A DNA stretch of 64,000 nucleotides, from contig NZ_AUIY01000024.1 of NCBI RefSeq assembly GCF_000423945.1, forward strand, positions 1 through 64,000, given 5' to 3'. Of the stretch, positions 33,872-42,621 are shown piece by piece (the first letter of the stretch is position 1; each line of letters begins with the position of its first letter). Made by a program: the position numbers and the translations under genes. The stretch is from Butyrivibrio sp. XPD2002. GTDB lineage: Bacteria > Bacillota > Clostridia > Lachnospirales > Lachnospiraceae. The notes beneath the pieces are model-generated. The model did no database searches, was not told the origin of the DNA, and was given only the letters and a program-made list of their open reading frames with translations.

Positions 33872-34810
33872 TCAGGTTCCCACTCTCCTCAAGAGACTTT
33901 GAATTGCTTTATTACATAAGATCATCATCAGGAACAGGATAGTTGCGATTGCACATGCATATCCCATTTCATATCTCTGTGAACCGTAGTCGATAAGATG
34001 CGCTACGATTGTTCTTGCTGCGTAATCCGTACTGGGGAATCCGCAGAGCTGCATTGTTACATCAGCTACGTTAAATGCCTGTGTGATTGACATAACCGCA
34101 CCGAACATAAGCATAGGCTTCATGTTGGGAAGTGTTATGAACCAAAGCTCCTGCCAGCGGTTCTTTACGCCATCCATGTAACCGGCTTCGAACTGGGATC
34201 TGTCTACACCCTGAAGACCAGCTACGAATGAAAGGAATCCTGATCCCAAGCTCATCCAGAGGATAACCAGCATACAGATAGGAAGCATATACTGAGGATT
34301 TACGAGCCAGAGGATCGGTGTATCAATTATTCCCCATTTCATTAAAAGAGCATTTACATGTCCGTAAGCATCACCTCTGAACAGTACGGCGAAGATTACG
34401 AAACAGTTTCCCGCGATTGACGGTGCGTAAAACACCATGACCGCTATACTTCGTACCCATCTCGGCAATTCATTTATCAGCCAGGCAAAAAGGAAGGACA
34501 TTATATAGCCAAGGGGTCCGGTAATCACAGCAATCAATAAAGTGTTCTTCACACCGATTAGGAAGATATCGTCCTGCAGAATCAGGCTGATGTAATTCTG
34601 CAGTCCAATAAATCGCGGTGCTTCCAATACGTTGTAATATGTAAAACTAAAGTATATGGATGCCAAAACCGGAAAAACATAAAACATTGTGAACAAAATC
34701 GCGTAGGGTGCCAGAAAGAGATAGCACATTTTTCGATTTTTAGCCTTTTTATATGCCACCTTTGCTTCGTGCTTTCGCAAGGTGATATATTTTTGAAGAT
34801 ACTCTTTCAT
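33872..34810 (-). CDS. Carbohydrate ABC permease (MalF/UgpA class), importer B
   Basis: A 312-residue permease with six helices and the EAA loop (RSQFEAGYMDGVKNRWQELWFITLPNMKPM). AGGAG precedes the ATG at 34810. The gene follows the large binding-protein gene by 45 bases and runs into its partner permease with a one-base gap. Confidence 0.93.
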   Translation of the reverse strand: MKEYLQKYITLRKHEAKVAYKKAKNRKMCYLFLAPYAILFTMFYVFPVLASIYFSFTYYNVLEAPRFIGLQNYISLILQDDIFLIGVKNTLLIAVITGPLGYIMSFLFAWLINELPRWVRSIAVMVFYAPSIAGNCFVIFAVLFRGDAYGHVNALLMKWGIIDTPILWLVNPQYMLPICMLVILWMSLGSGFLSFVAGLQGVDRSQFEAGYMDGVKNRWQELWFITLPNMKPMLMFGAVMSITQAFNVADVTMQLCGFPSTDYAARTIVAHLIDYGSQRYEMGYACAIATILFLMMILCNKAIQSLLRRVGT

Positions 34811-34855
34811 TCTTTCTCTCCTAAATTTCTCGGGATATTGTGCTCATGCCATTTG

Positions 34856-37801
34856 TTATTCCAGTGGCATTCCAAACTCTTTCCTCTTCTTAATGATCTC
34901 TTCATCAATGAAGATCGAGTAGTCAATTATCGCTTCACGGGAATCAACTTTGTCGTTTATAACCTTTCGAATTGCGTTTGCAATGTGTCGTCCGGTGAAG
35001 TATCCGCCGGGAACCTCTCTGATTCCAACGGTCTGATCCCACTGCTTATCAAGTACTTCTATATCATTTGTGCTCCAGGAGAGATTTCTGAATGCATCTC
35101 TGTTCGCTGTAGCATATCTTGCAGATGAACCAAGGAGTGCCTCGATCTCTCTACCAAATCTTACCTGTGTATCAGGCTCTGCCCACCACTTCATGAATTC
35201 CCATGACTTATTGCGAAGCTCTTCATCCTCTTCTCTGATCATCATGGTTGCACTACCTGTGATGAAGTCTGAACAATCTATTGTTCCGTCTGCCTGCTCT
35301 GTTCCGGGAATCAGTGTGAAATCCCAGAGGCCTCTGATCTCAGGCGCTGATACCATAAGTGTGTTATAGGTTGAATAAGGAGCTACACCTATCGGCATCT
35401 CACCGGATCTGAATCTGCTGACGAAGTCATAAATTACAGGAAGACCATAGTCATTAAAGTATCTTACATACTCATCGAATGCCTTAACACCTGCCTCGGT
35501 ATTAACCGTTGTCTTGGTGCCTGCCTCGTTGTACATATCTCCACCGTTCTGATAGAGAAGTGAGAAGTACATTGAAAGGTCAGGAGCGTTCGACATGATT
35601 GATGTTGAAGCTGTTGCTGTTGAACTGTTACCTGCTGCGGTAGGAATACCAACTGAGAGGTTGTGACCCTGAATTGTGGGCATCATCTCTATAAGTTCCT
35701 GCCATGTCTTAGGAGGCTCAAGTCCAAGCTCTTCAAGTACGTCCTTTCTATAGAACATAACGTTGAAGGTCTGTGTCTCAGGAACACCGTAAATGTGTCC
35801 GTCGAGACGGTACTGCTCGTATGAACTCTCTGAATAGTGAGCCATTACATCCTGCCAGCCATCGAACTGAGTAATATCCTCAGCTGCACCACGGAGCGCG
35901 TAGTTTACAGGCTGATCTGCACCTACGGAAAGAACTACGTTCGGTCCTCTTCCTGCAAGTACTGCATTAAGAAGTGCATCAGGAGCAACGATTTCTACGT
36001 TAACCTTAACTCCGGTCTCAGGTGTGAAGGAATCATCTACCATTGACTTAAGGATTGTACCCTGGTCACGACCTGTAAGGATCCAAACCTTTACTACCTT
36101 ATCTGAACCATTTGCATCATATACGTCACCGACTGAGTTATAGTCCACGAAGAATGATGCAACGAAAGATGCGACCTCATGTCCGGCTTTACTAAAGAAG
36201 TTAGCCTTATCCTTCTTAGGTGTAACACCTGTTCCGCTTACTACCAGGTAGTCTACATCAAGCTTTGTATCACTCATGTTAAGTGATGCTGTACCAAGAG
36301 CTGTGATGTTATCCTTGAAGGATACGAACTCAGTTGTTATTTTCTGAGGCTTTTCAACAAATCTCTCAAGCTGCTGAGCTACTGTCTGTGCAGAAGCAAT
36401 CTGATCTGCTTTCTGACCGGTAAACTCTGTCATTTCATCAACTATCCTGTAAAGACGTTTTGATTCAAGATCCATAGCTTCCATGATCTCAGGATAGGTT
36501 TTATCAATGTGATAATCTCTGTAGATATCCGGGTTAACACCTGTGTAAACCAGGATTCTTCTGTATATCTGATTAAGTCTGAAGGTTGAATCCTCAAGTT
36601 CCTGAAGGATATGACCAACACCACCAAGAGTAGCTTCAAGTCTTAATGTGTGTGTACCCTTTGTCAGATATATGTTGTAGGGTGTTCCGTTTTCATCTGC
36701 AAGTTCAAGGCAGTTCCAATCGTTTTCAAACGGGAAGGATACTTCATTAAGTTCATCAAAAGGAACCTCTCCGTCGATAAGAACCTTTCTACTTGATACA
36801 ACGCCTCGTGAGTAGTTCTGGCGTCCCTTGATCATTATGTTATAAAGACCATCTTCGGGAACTTCCATATCCCACTCAATCCACTGTCCTGAACTTCTCC
36901 AGGTATCTCCTCCTACGTAGTTCAGAACTGTGTGTGTAACACTGTTAGGAACAGTTGTTGGTGAAGATCTGTCATATTTTGCATAAAGTGAAGATTCTGA
37001 TCTTAATGTTGAATTTTCACCCTGGATTGTCTGAATGTAAGTCTTAGCTGCATCTGAGCCTTCTTTTCCGGCAACCTCTGCAGAATACTCTTCATAGGTC
37101 TTAGCCTTCTCAATTGCCTTTACCTGAAGCTCTGCGATAAGCATCGGCTCGTTCTCAGCTTCAAATGTAAGGATGTTCTCACCCTGTTCGAAGTAGAACT
37201 GGTAGGGATCTGTGATGAATCCCATGTCATCTCTGAAGTAAGCTGTCTGCCAGTCAAATACCTCTTTCTGTGTAGGTCTTATCTCATTACCCTGATTGTC
37301 GACCTTAACATCTCCGCCATCTGCCCAGATTCTTGTGAATGTGATGTTCTTTGCATCTTCGAAAGGAGCTTCACCATTTATGAAAACTGATCTCTCAGCT
37401 GCAACACCTCTTGACTCGGGAAGATAGTACTTCATATAGAGATAATACATTCCTGCTTTAGGAACATTGACTTTCCAAGTCACCTTAGAACCTGTTCCTG
37501 TGTAAAGAGCTTTTTCTACATCTCCCTCAGGATTGCCCTCTTCGTGAACCTCTCCCTCGCTCTCGACATTTAAAACGTCTACGTCGATTGACTCGCTTGG
37601 TCTGTCTGTATCAGCATGTCCGTTCAGGTAATTGGTATAAGTACCTGTTCGCTCCATACCCTCGACATCTTTTGTAAGATCTGTACCTTCGTATTTATCA
37701 TGGAAGGTTTCTATCCCTCTCATGGATAACAGCACACATATCACTGCGATGGCTGCTACCACACCAACTACTATTAATAATGTTCTGGAAGTCTTTTTCA
37801 T
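34856..37801 (-). CDS. Large membrane-anchored sugar-binding protein with duplicated N-terminal modules, importer B
   Basis: A 981-residue protein, about twice the usual binding-protein length. An N-terminal membrane anchor (about residues 5-27, TLLIVVGVVAAIAVICVLLS) has no clear lipobox. Two related beta-sandwich modules follow (about 80-245 and 270-425). Each contains a Trp-x-Val/Met block with VP(K/E)xGxY, an RGV...R(S/K)V segment, a I(N/D)GE(A/V)PF motif and a G(E/T)(N/H)xLxxE end, as in CBM6/CBM35-like domains. A helical linker (about 430-600) leads to a complete family 1 solute-binding domain (about 605-981, VKVWILTGRDQGTILKSM, FNVMFYRKDVLEELGLEPPKTW). GGTGG lies 5 bases before the ATG at 37801. 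I infer capture of long or branched xylan fragments. The ligand is not shown by sequence. Confidence 0.9.
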   Translation of the reverse strand: MKKTSRTLLIVVGVVAAIAVICVLLSMRGIETFHDKYEGTDLTKDVEGMERTGTYTNYLNGHADTDRPSESIDVDVLNVESEGEVHEEGNPEGDVEKALYTGTGSKVTWKVNVPKAGMYYLYMKYYLPESRGVAAERSVFINGEAPFEDAKNITFTRIWADGGDVKVDNQGNEIRPTQKEVFDWQTAYFRDDMGFITDPYQFYFEQGENILTFEAENEPMLIAELQVKAIEKAKTYEEYSAEVAGKEGSDAAKTYIQTIQGENSTLRSESSLYAKYDRSSPTTVPNSVTHTVLNYVGGDTWRSSGQWIEWDMEVPEDGLYNIMIKGRQNYSRGVVSSRKVLIDGEVPFDELNEVSFPFENDWNCLELADENGTPYNIYLTKGTHTLRLEATLGGVGHILQELEDSTFRLNQIYRRILVYTGVNPDIYRDYHIDKTYPEIMEAMDLESKRLYRIVDEMTEFTGQKADQIASAQTVAQQLERFVEKPQKITTEFVSFKDNITALGTASLNMSDTKLDVDYLVVSGTGVTPKKDKANFFSKAGHEVASFVASFFVDYNSVGDVYDANGSDKVVKVWILTGRDQGTILKSMVDDSFTPETGVKVNVEIVAPDALLNAVLAGRGPNVVLSVGADQPVNYALRGAAEDITQFDGWQDVMAHYSESSYEQYRLDGHIYGVPETQTFNVMFYRKDVLEELGLEPPKTWQELIEMMPTIQGHNLSVGIPTAAGNSSTATASTSIMSNAPDLSMYFSLLYQNGGDMYNEAGTKTTVNTEAGVKAFDEYVRYFNDYGLPVIYDFVSRFRSGEMPIGVAPYSTYNTLMVSAPEIRGLWDFTLIPGTEQADGTIDCSDFITGSATMMIREEDEELRNKSWEFMKWWAEPDTQVRFGREIEALLGSSARYATANRDAFRNLSWSTNDIEVLDKQWDQTVGIREVPGGYFTGRHIANAIRKVINDKVDSREAIIDYSIFIDEEIIKKRKEFGMPLE

Positions 37802-37819
37802 GTTATCCACCAAAATCTT

Positions 37820-39361
37820 TTATTCCGCATCTGTTTCTGCAAATACCCAGAAACACGGTTTGGGTTCATATTTACTGTCAAATAGAAGCGGGCACTGTGA
37901 CTGTCCCGTTTTGTTACCGCCGCCCACATTGGATCGGAACTGAAGCCATGAATACTTATCTATCGTTCCCCAGAAGGTCATTCCGGTAACCTTGGCTGCG
38001 CCGGAGTTCTGTGCTGACTTAAGTGCATAATATAGAAGATTGTACTGTTTTCTCATCTTCTCATATTCAGCATCCACAGATTCAGGATCCGAGCTGTCAT
38101 ACTGATCACTTGCTGATAAATCCCACTCTGTAATCTGTATGTTCTGGGCGACCTCACCATAGGCCTTGATCGCATTCTCGAACTCTGTGCTTGAAGGACC
38201 GCTTACACTGTAGTGTCCCTGCATTCCCATCGCTGTAAGTCTGGTTCCTTCTCCGGGAGCCCCCTCCTCAGCTTTTACTGCTTCGAGAAGCTTTATGATT
38301 CCGCCTCGCTTTTTAGTATCACACTCGTTATAGTCGTTGTAATAAAGCTCAAGGCTTTCAGGTGCATATTTATTTGCATATTTAAATGCATTTATAATGA
38401 AGCTTTCATCCTGATATACGTGCCACCAGCTTGAGTTGCCTCCGTGGGTGTCCTGTGAAAGGTCTTCGTCAGGTCTCTCAGTATCTGTTCTGTAGGTTCC
38501 TGTTGAATCAGATATTGCTTCGTTTACAACATCCCATCCATAGAAGAGATCCTTGTACTTGCTATCCTCACCTACAAAATGCTCAAGTACTGACTTTATG
38601 TACCATTCCTGGCGCTTATCCATCACCTCAGCAGTTACATAAGGCTTTTCCTTATCGTAGTCTTCATGGAAGAACCACTCAGGTGTCTGTGAATGCCACA
38701 GAAGTACATGTCCTCTGACCTGTAATGACTGATCCGGATGAGTCTCATTCCATTTGAGGATTTTATCCAGGATCTTTTCCGGATTCTTAAAACTCAGAAC
38801 CGGAACTGTTATTGTCTCGCCGTTAAGCTCTACTTCTTCAGTCCCCGGACACTTTGCATTGCTGTATCCGAAAAGTGAATCCGGTTTTAATTCATTTCCA
38901 AGCGTTACGCAATTGAAATGCTTTGTTACTATATTCCAGTTTTCAATGTCCCAGGGTTCCTGTCCGGTGATCGCACAACCAAATCTGCAACCCATTGTTT
39001 TTTCTACGCTGTCTTTTAGTGCAGGAATGGTGTCTTCCTCGCTTTCTGTATCAGTTTCCTCTGTATCGGCAGTGTCTGCCTCTTCAGTTTCTTCTTTATT
39101 ATCTGTTTCTGCAGAGCCTTCTATATTATCTGCATCTTCTGTCGTGCCTTCTTCCATATTTGAGGCATTTTCAGCAAATTCTTCCAAAGATTCATCTTTT
39201 TTATCTGACTCTTCAGATGTTGCGGTATTTTCATCCGCTATATTTGTTTCAGTAGTACCACCTGTTGAAGATTGTCCGCATCCTGCGCCGATTATTGCTG
39301 CTGTTGCCAGCAATACCGCCGCGCCAATCTTCCGGCGCTTTATAAGATCATATTTCTTCAT
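37820..39361 (-). CDS. GH10 endo-beta-1,4-xylanase, surface lipoprotein
   Basis: A 513-residue family 10 xylanase. The signal peptide ends at GAGC (lipidated Cys28), and an acidic Ser/Thr/Glu linker covers about 30-112. The catalytic domain follows: GNELKPDSLF, RGHVLLWHSQTPEWFF, the acid/base in DVVNEAISD (Glu281) and the nucleophile in IQITEWDLS (Glu412). It would cut xylan on the cell surface and feed the importers encoded downstream. The ATG at 39361 has AAAGGA 7 bases upstream and is preferred over 39385. It is the first gene of the 22-kb xylan operon, with a promoter at 39523-39551 and a leader of about 155 bases. Confidence 0.95.
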   Translation of the reverse strand: MKKYDLIKRRKIGAAVLLATAAIIGAGCGQSSTGGTTETNIADENTATSEESDKKDESLEEFAENASNMEEGTTEDADNIEGSAETDNKEETEEADTADTEETDTESEEDTIPALKDSVEKTMGCRFGCAITGQEPWDIENWNIVTKHFNCVTLGNELKPDSLFGYSNAKCPGTEEVELNGETITVPVLSFKNPEKILDKILKWNETHPDQSLQVRGHVLLWHSQTPEWFFHEDYDKEKPYVTAEVMDKRQEWYIKSVLEHFVGEDSKYKDLFYGWDVVNEAISDSTGTYRTDTERPDEDLSQDTHGGNSSWWHVYQDESFIINAFKYANKYAPESLELYYNDYNECDTKKRGGIIKLLEAVKAEEGAPGEGTRLTAMGMQGHYSVSGPSSTEFENAIKAYGEVAQNIQITEWDLSASDQYDSSDPESVDAEYEKMRKQYNLLYYALKSAQNSGAAKVTGMTFWGTIDKYSWLQFRSNVGGGNKTGQSQCPLLFDSKYEPKPCFWVFAETDAE

Positions 39362-39857
39362 GAAATATTCCTTTCTACTTCTCAAAATTTGCTAAAAGTC
39401 TTTAAAGCTGTGCTGTTACTAAAGCATAGACGTTTACGGCATATTGTGCTTATCACATTTTGCTTTTCCATACGCGCTTATTGCTATATACTTTCCAAAA
39501 AATCCACTCTCCATTTGTGAATATTGTACAACGCAGTATTTCTGCTATCAAGTTTTGTTTATAATTACTTTATAAATGATACATAATTCATTCATAATCG
39601 CAAAATTTGAGAATCACTATTCCCTACATTAATCTTCCATTTTATTGCTAAATGCTTCTCAATTATTGCTCTTTACGGTACGAAAATTTGAGCAATTTCT
39701 TGTATGCATTTCACAAAGTTGCTAAAATAGGGCGTTTTCTATTTACTATTCCCCGCAATATATGCTAAAGTACGGAAATATAAGATTGCGTTTCGCAATT
39801 ATTGCATAGGTAATGCAAATATCTGTTTATCAGATTTTGAGATTTTAAGAGGATGTC
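39362..39857. promoter_or_regulatory. Divergent control region of GH10 operon and AraC gene
   Basis: 496 AT-rich bases with no supported gene. Repeated words are TTGCTAAA at 39389, 39645 and 39719; AAAATTTGAG at 39602 and 39683; ACTATTCCC at about 39617 and 39747; and CAATTATTGC at 39660 and 39796. Two palindromes, ATTGCG-TTT-CGCAAT (39785-39799) and TTGCAT-AGGTA-ATGCAA (39802-39818), lie just before the AraC gene. These are candidate regulator sites; no binding is demonstrated. Confidence 0.55.
39523..39551 (-). promoter_or_regulatory. Promoter of the xylan operon
   Basis: Minus-strand TTGATA (39546-39551), 17-bp spacer, TACAAT (39523-39528). The spacer contains GCAG-AAATA-CTGC, a small inverted repeat that may bind a regulator. 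Confidence 0.65.
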
Positions 39858-40838
39858 ATGAAGAACAAGAGAGAGAACCTTAATCTGAATTTTTATCAGC
39901 AGAATACTGACTTCCGTAACAGAGTTATGGTTGCAGAGAAGGAGAACAGTATCTTCCCTAAGGATGCTTCTGTCCGCATATGGTACAATGTGCAGACCAG
40001 CGATTATCTGCCCCATTGGCATGATGCTATGGAAGTAATTATTCCTATTGAGAATTATTATGATGTTGATATAGATAACGAGCCTCATCATGTGCTTCCC
40101 GGAGAGATCCTCATGATATCTCCCAGAAAGATGCATCACCTGCATGCTCCTGAGAACGGCGCACGTTTTATCTGTCTCTTTAATGTAGATTTCTTTTCAC
40201 AGGTAAAAGATTATACAGGTATGCTCTTTGTTAAAAATAGCTGCATTCACATCACTCCTGAGACCTATGCACCTGTTTACAGCGAGATTTACGACCTCTT
40301 TACACAGATTTGGAATGAATATTTCCAGAATACTGAGTTCTACGAGTTCTCAATATATGCCAACCTTCTGCAGGCGTTTACTCTGCTCACCAGATGTCAG
40401 CTCAACCAGATCCATCTATTTACAGAGAGCAGCCCTAACAAGCGCAGAGACTACTTCACAAGACTTAACGGCGTTCTTGAGTACATCGACGAGCACTATA
40501 CTGAGGATCTTACACTTGATGAAGTTGCGGACTTCAGTGGTTTCTCCAAGTTCCACTTCACAAGACTGTTCAAGGAATATATGAACTGTACCTTCTATGA
40601 TTATTTGATCGGCCGCCGAATCAAGGCTTCCGAGATCCTGCTCTCACAGCACGAACTGTCAATAACAGACGTAGCCCTGCAGGCAGGCTTTTCAAGTATT
40701 TCAACCTTCAACCGTACCTTCAAGACGAAGAAGGGCTGCACCCCGGGTGAATATCGAGCTCTGTTCAGACATGGCAAGGAAGGTTCCGCTGATGGAGCTG
40801 TATCAGAAGAGGATGCAGTAGCTACAAGAATCATTTAA
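39858..40838 (+). CDS. AraC family transcriptional regulator (xylan locus)
   Basis: A 326-residue AraC/XylS regulator. The N-terminal cupin-type sensor (about 30-160, SDYLPHWHDAMEVIIPIENYYDVDID-like, LPGEILMISPRKMHHLHAPENGARF) is followed by a C-terminal double HTH (LTLDEVADFSGFSKFHFTRLFKEYM and SITDVALQAGFSSISTFNRTFKTKKGCTPGEYR). AGAGG lies 5 bases before the ATG at 39858. It is divergent from the GH10-led operon and upstream of, though opposite to, the GH43 pair, so it is the natural activator of xylan genes. It is followed by its own terminator. The ligand, probably xylobiose or another xylan fragment, is inferred. Confidence 0.92.
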   Translation: MKNKRENLNLNFYQQNTDFRNRVMVAEKENSIFPKDASVRIWYNVQTSDYLPHWHDAMEVIIPIENYYDVDIDNEPHHVLPGEILMISPRKMHHLHAPENGARFICLFNVDFFSQVKDYTGMLFVKNSCIHITPETYAPVYSEIYDLFTQIWNEYFQNTEFYEFSIYANLLQAFTLLTRCQLNQIHLFTESSPNKRRDYFTRLNGVLEYIDEHYTEDLTLDEVADFSGFSKFHFTRLFKEYMNCTFYDYLIGRRIKASEILLSQHELSITDVALQAGFSSISTFNRTFKTKKGCTPGEYRALFRHGKEGSADGAVSEEDAVATRII

Positions 40839-40846
40839 AATATCAC

Positions 40847-40880
40847 AAGCCCGGAAAACCTGGTGTTTTCCGGGCTTTTT
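40847..40880 (+). terminator. Terminator of the AraC gene
   Basis: AAGCCCGGAAAAC (40847-40859) pairs with GTTTTCCGGGCTT (40865-40877), followed by TTT. Confidence 0.9.
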
Positions 40881-40962
40881 CAATTCGATAACACGTGTTT
40901 CTCTTCCTATGACGTTTTTTAGTCATTAAAACGTAAAATGTATCGTTGCGGAAATAAAAAAC

Positions 40963-40991
40963 ACCGTCTCGGCGATTGCCAAAACGGTGTT
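40963..40991 (-). terminator. Terminator of the GH43 pair
   Basis: AACACCGT (40970-40977) pairs with ACGGTGTT (40984-40991); the minus strand then has a T-rich tract. It lies about 60 bases past the GH43 stop. Confidence 0.8.
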
Positions 40992-41049
40992 AAAAATTCA
41001 GGTAAAAATATTAATTCGATTTCTTACTTGTGTAGTTGCATACGAAGCT

Positions 41050-42621
41050 TTAATAAATTTCATATTTAAATTCAGAAAATGCTGCTTCGCCACCGGATTC
41101 CTTCGTACTAAACATAAACAATGCAAAACGGCAGCCAACAAAATGAGCCAGTGTAAATTTTAAACTCTTTGAAAACGGAACCGGATTGAACTCCTTTTCA
41201 GAAAGCTTCCTGTAGAATACTGTTGCATTTCCTACAGGCGCAAATGTATTCGCATCAAATCTTAACGCATATGCCTTCTCATTTCCAAGCGACTGTCTGA
41301 ATTTCTCAACCTCTTTTCCCTCTTCATTGGAAATAAGAATAAGGTCATTCCCATCAACAGTCTTCTCAATAGCCAGATAACAGTACTCTTCAAATAAAAT
41401 CCCAAGGCCTGCTCTATCACCAACCTTCAGATCTTCAACGTTTACAATAACACTCGCTCTGCTTCTAGGAAGCGTCATACGCTGGGTTAGCGTGTTTATG
41501 ACCTGATCGAACTTATCGCAAAGTCTGTCTGTTTTAATGAGCAATCTCTTCTTTTTAGTGTCCTGCTTAACAAGAGATACCTCCGGCTGATGATTGAACT
41601 GCCAGAAACTCCTCATTCCGAAGCTGTCAAACTCGGCATTATCGGTTTTTCTGCCTTCTGCTACGTCTGAAATCTTAGCTCCCTCGCTGAAATCATCACT
41701 TCCAGCAAGAGGAATATACTCATGATCCGGATTCGTATTGCAGATTTCAATCTCTGCAGGAAGCTTCCCATTCTCATCTATATAAGGAATAGCTCCCTTC
41801 CATCTAAGCGGAAGTAAAAATGGTGTTCTTCCAACTCCGCCTCTGTCCTGGAAGAGCATGGTAAACCAGTGCCCGTCGGGTGTATCCACAATACCGCCCT
41901 GAGCAACGCCCTGTCCGAAATATCCCATATCATCACAGAAAATCTCGCCGCCATGGAATTCACCTTCCAAAGAAGAAGCAACGAAATAGTTCTGTGTTCG
42001 CATCCATCTGTCCGGCAAAGAATGAATAAGGAACAGATAGTACTTATCATTTATCTTGTAAAAATGGCAACCCTCATAGCCAAGACGTTTATTGCCCACG
42101 TCCTTCACAAGCGTTCTCTGAAGTCCGCCCTCCTTAGGACCCTTCAGGTCGCTGTCCAGCTCCACAAGCTTAATCTCGGTATTGCCAAAGGCAACAAATA
42201 CCCTGTCCTCATCGAACAGAATGCTGCCATCATGATAAAAGCCCTCAATATACTGTTTTTTCCAAGGTCCTGTAATTGAATCGGCTTTATATAAATACGT
42301 TTTTTGTGTGTCATTAGCCACAAACATCAAATAAAAGCAGTTGTTATGGTATCTAAGACACGGCGCCCACATACCTTTTCCGTAAATGCCTACCCCATCG
42401 GTAAGACATTGTCCCTCTGTGCTATCGAGTTTATCATACACATAGGCAGCATGCTCCCAATGGAGAAGATCGTAAGACCTTAAGATCTCACATCCCGGAA
42501 AAAAATGCATGGTTGTTGAAGCAAGATAGTACACATCCCCCACACGGATCACGTCTGGATCCGGATAATCCGATGGAATTATCGGATTAATTGTCCCCAT
42601 AGAAACTTTTTCTTTAATCAT
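41050..42621 (-). CDS. GH43 beta-xylosidase/alpha-L-arabinofuranosidase
   Basis: A 523-residue cytoplasmic family 43 enzyme. The five-bladed propeller (about 1-300) shows the catalytic set: base Asp in YPDPDVIRVGDVYYLA, second Asp in YHDGSILFDED and acid Glu in YEGCHFYK. A C-terminal beta-sandwich domain (about 330-523) is of the kind that closes the active site in GH43 xylosidases. The long frame starts with TTG at 42636. The ATG at 42621 follows GGAG and overlaps the upstream GH43 stop as ATGA, so the two are coupled. It probably releases xylose or arabinose from imported arabinoxylan fragments. Subfamily activity cannot be fixed from sequence alone. Confidence 0.9.
   Translation of the reverse strand: MIKEKVSMGTINPIIPSDYPDPDVIRVGDVYYLASTTMHFFPGCEILRSYDLLHWEHAAYVYDKLDSTEGQCLTDGVGIYGKGMWAPCLRYHNNCFYLMFVANDTQKTYLYKADSITGPWKKQYIEGFYHDGSILFDEDRVFVAFGNTEIKLVELDSDLKGPKEGGLQRTLVKDVGNKRLGYEGCHFYKINDKYYLFLIHSLPDRWMRTQNYFVASSLEGEFHGGEIFCDDMGYFGQGVAQGGIVDTPDGHWFTMLFQDRGGVGRTPFLLPLRWKGAIPYIDENGKLPAEIEICNTNPDHEYIPLAGSDDFSEGAKISDVAEGRKTDNAEFDSFGMRSFWQFNHQPEVSLVKQDTKKKRLLIKTDRLCDKFDQVINTLTQRMTLPRSRASVIVNVEDLKVGDRAGLGILFEEYCYLAIEKTVDGNDLILISNEEGKEVEKFRQSLGNEKAYALRFDANTFAPVGNATVFYRKLSEKEFNPVPFSKSLKFTLAHFVGCRFALFMFSTKESGGEAAFSEFKYEIY

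Noticed and set aside
38754..39395. 213-residue Ser/Val-rich plus-strand frame
   Set aside because: Antisense shadow of the GH10 acidic linker, with the same composition artefact.
39765..40145. 126-residue minus-strand frame over the AraC start
   Set aside because: Antisense to the AraC coding region, with no ribosome site and unlike any protein family I know.
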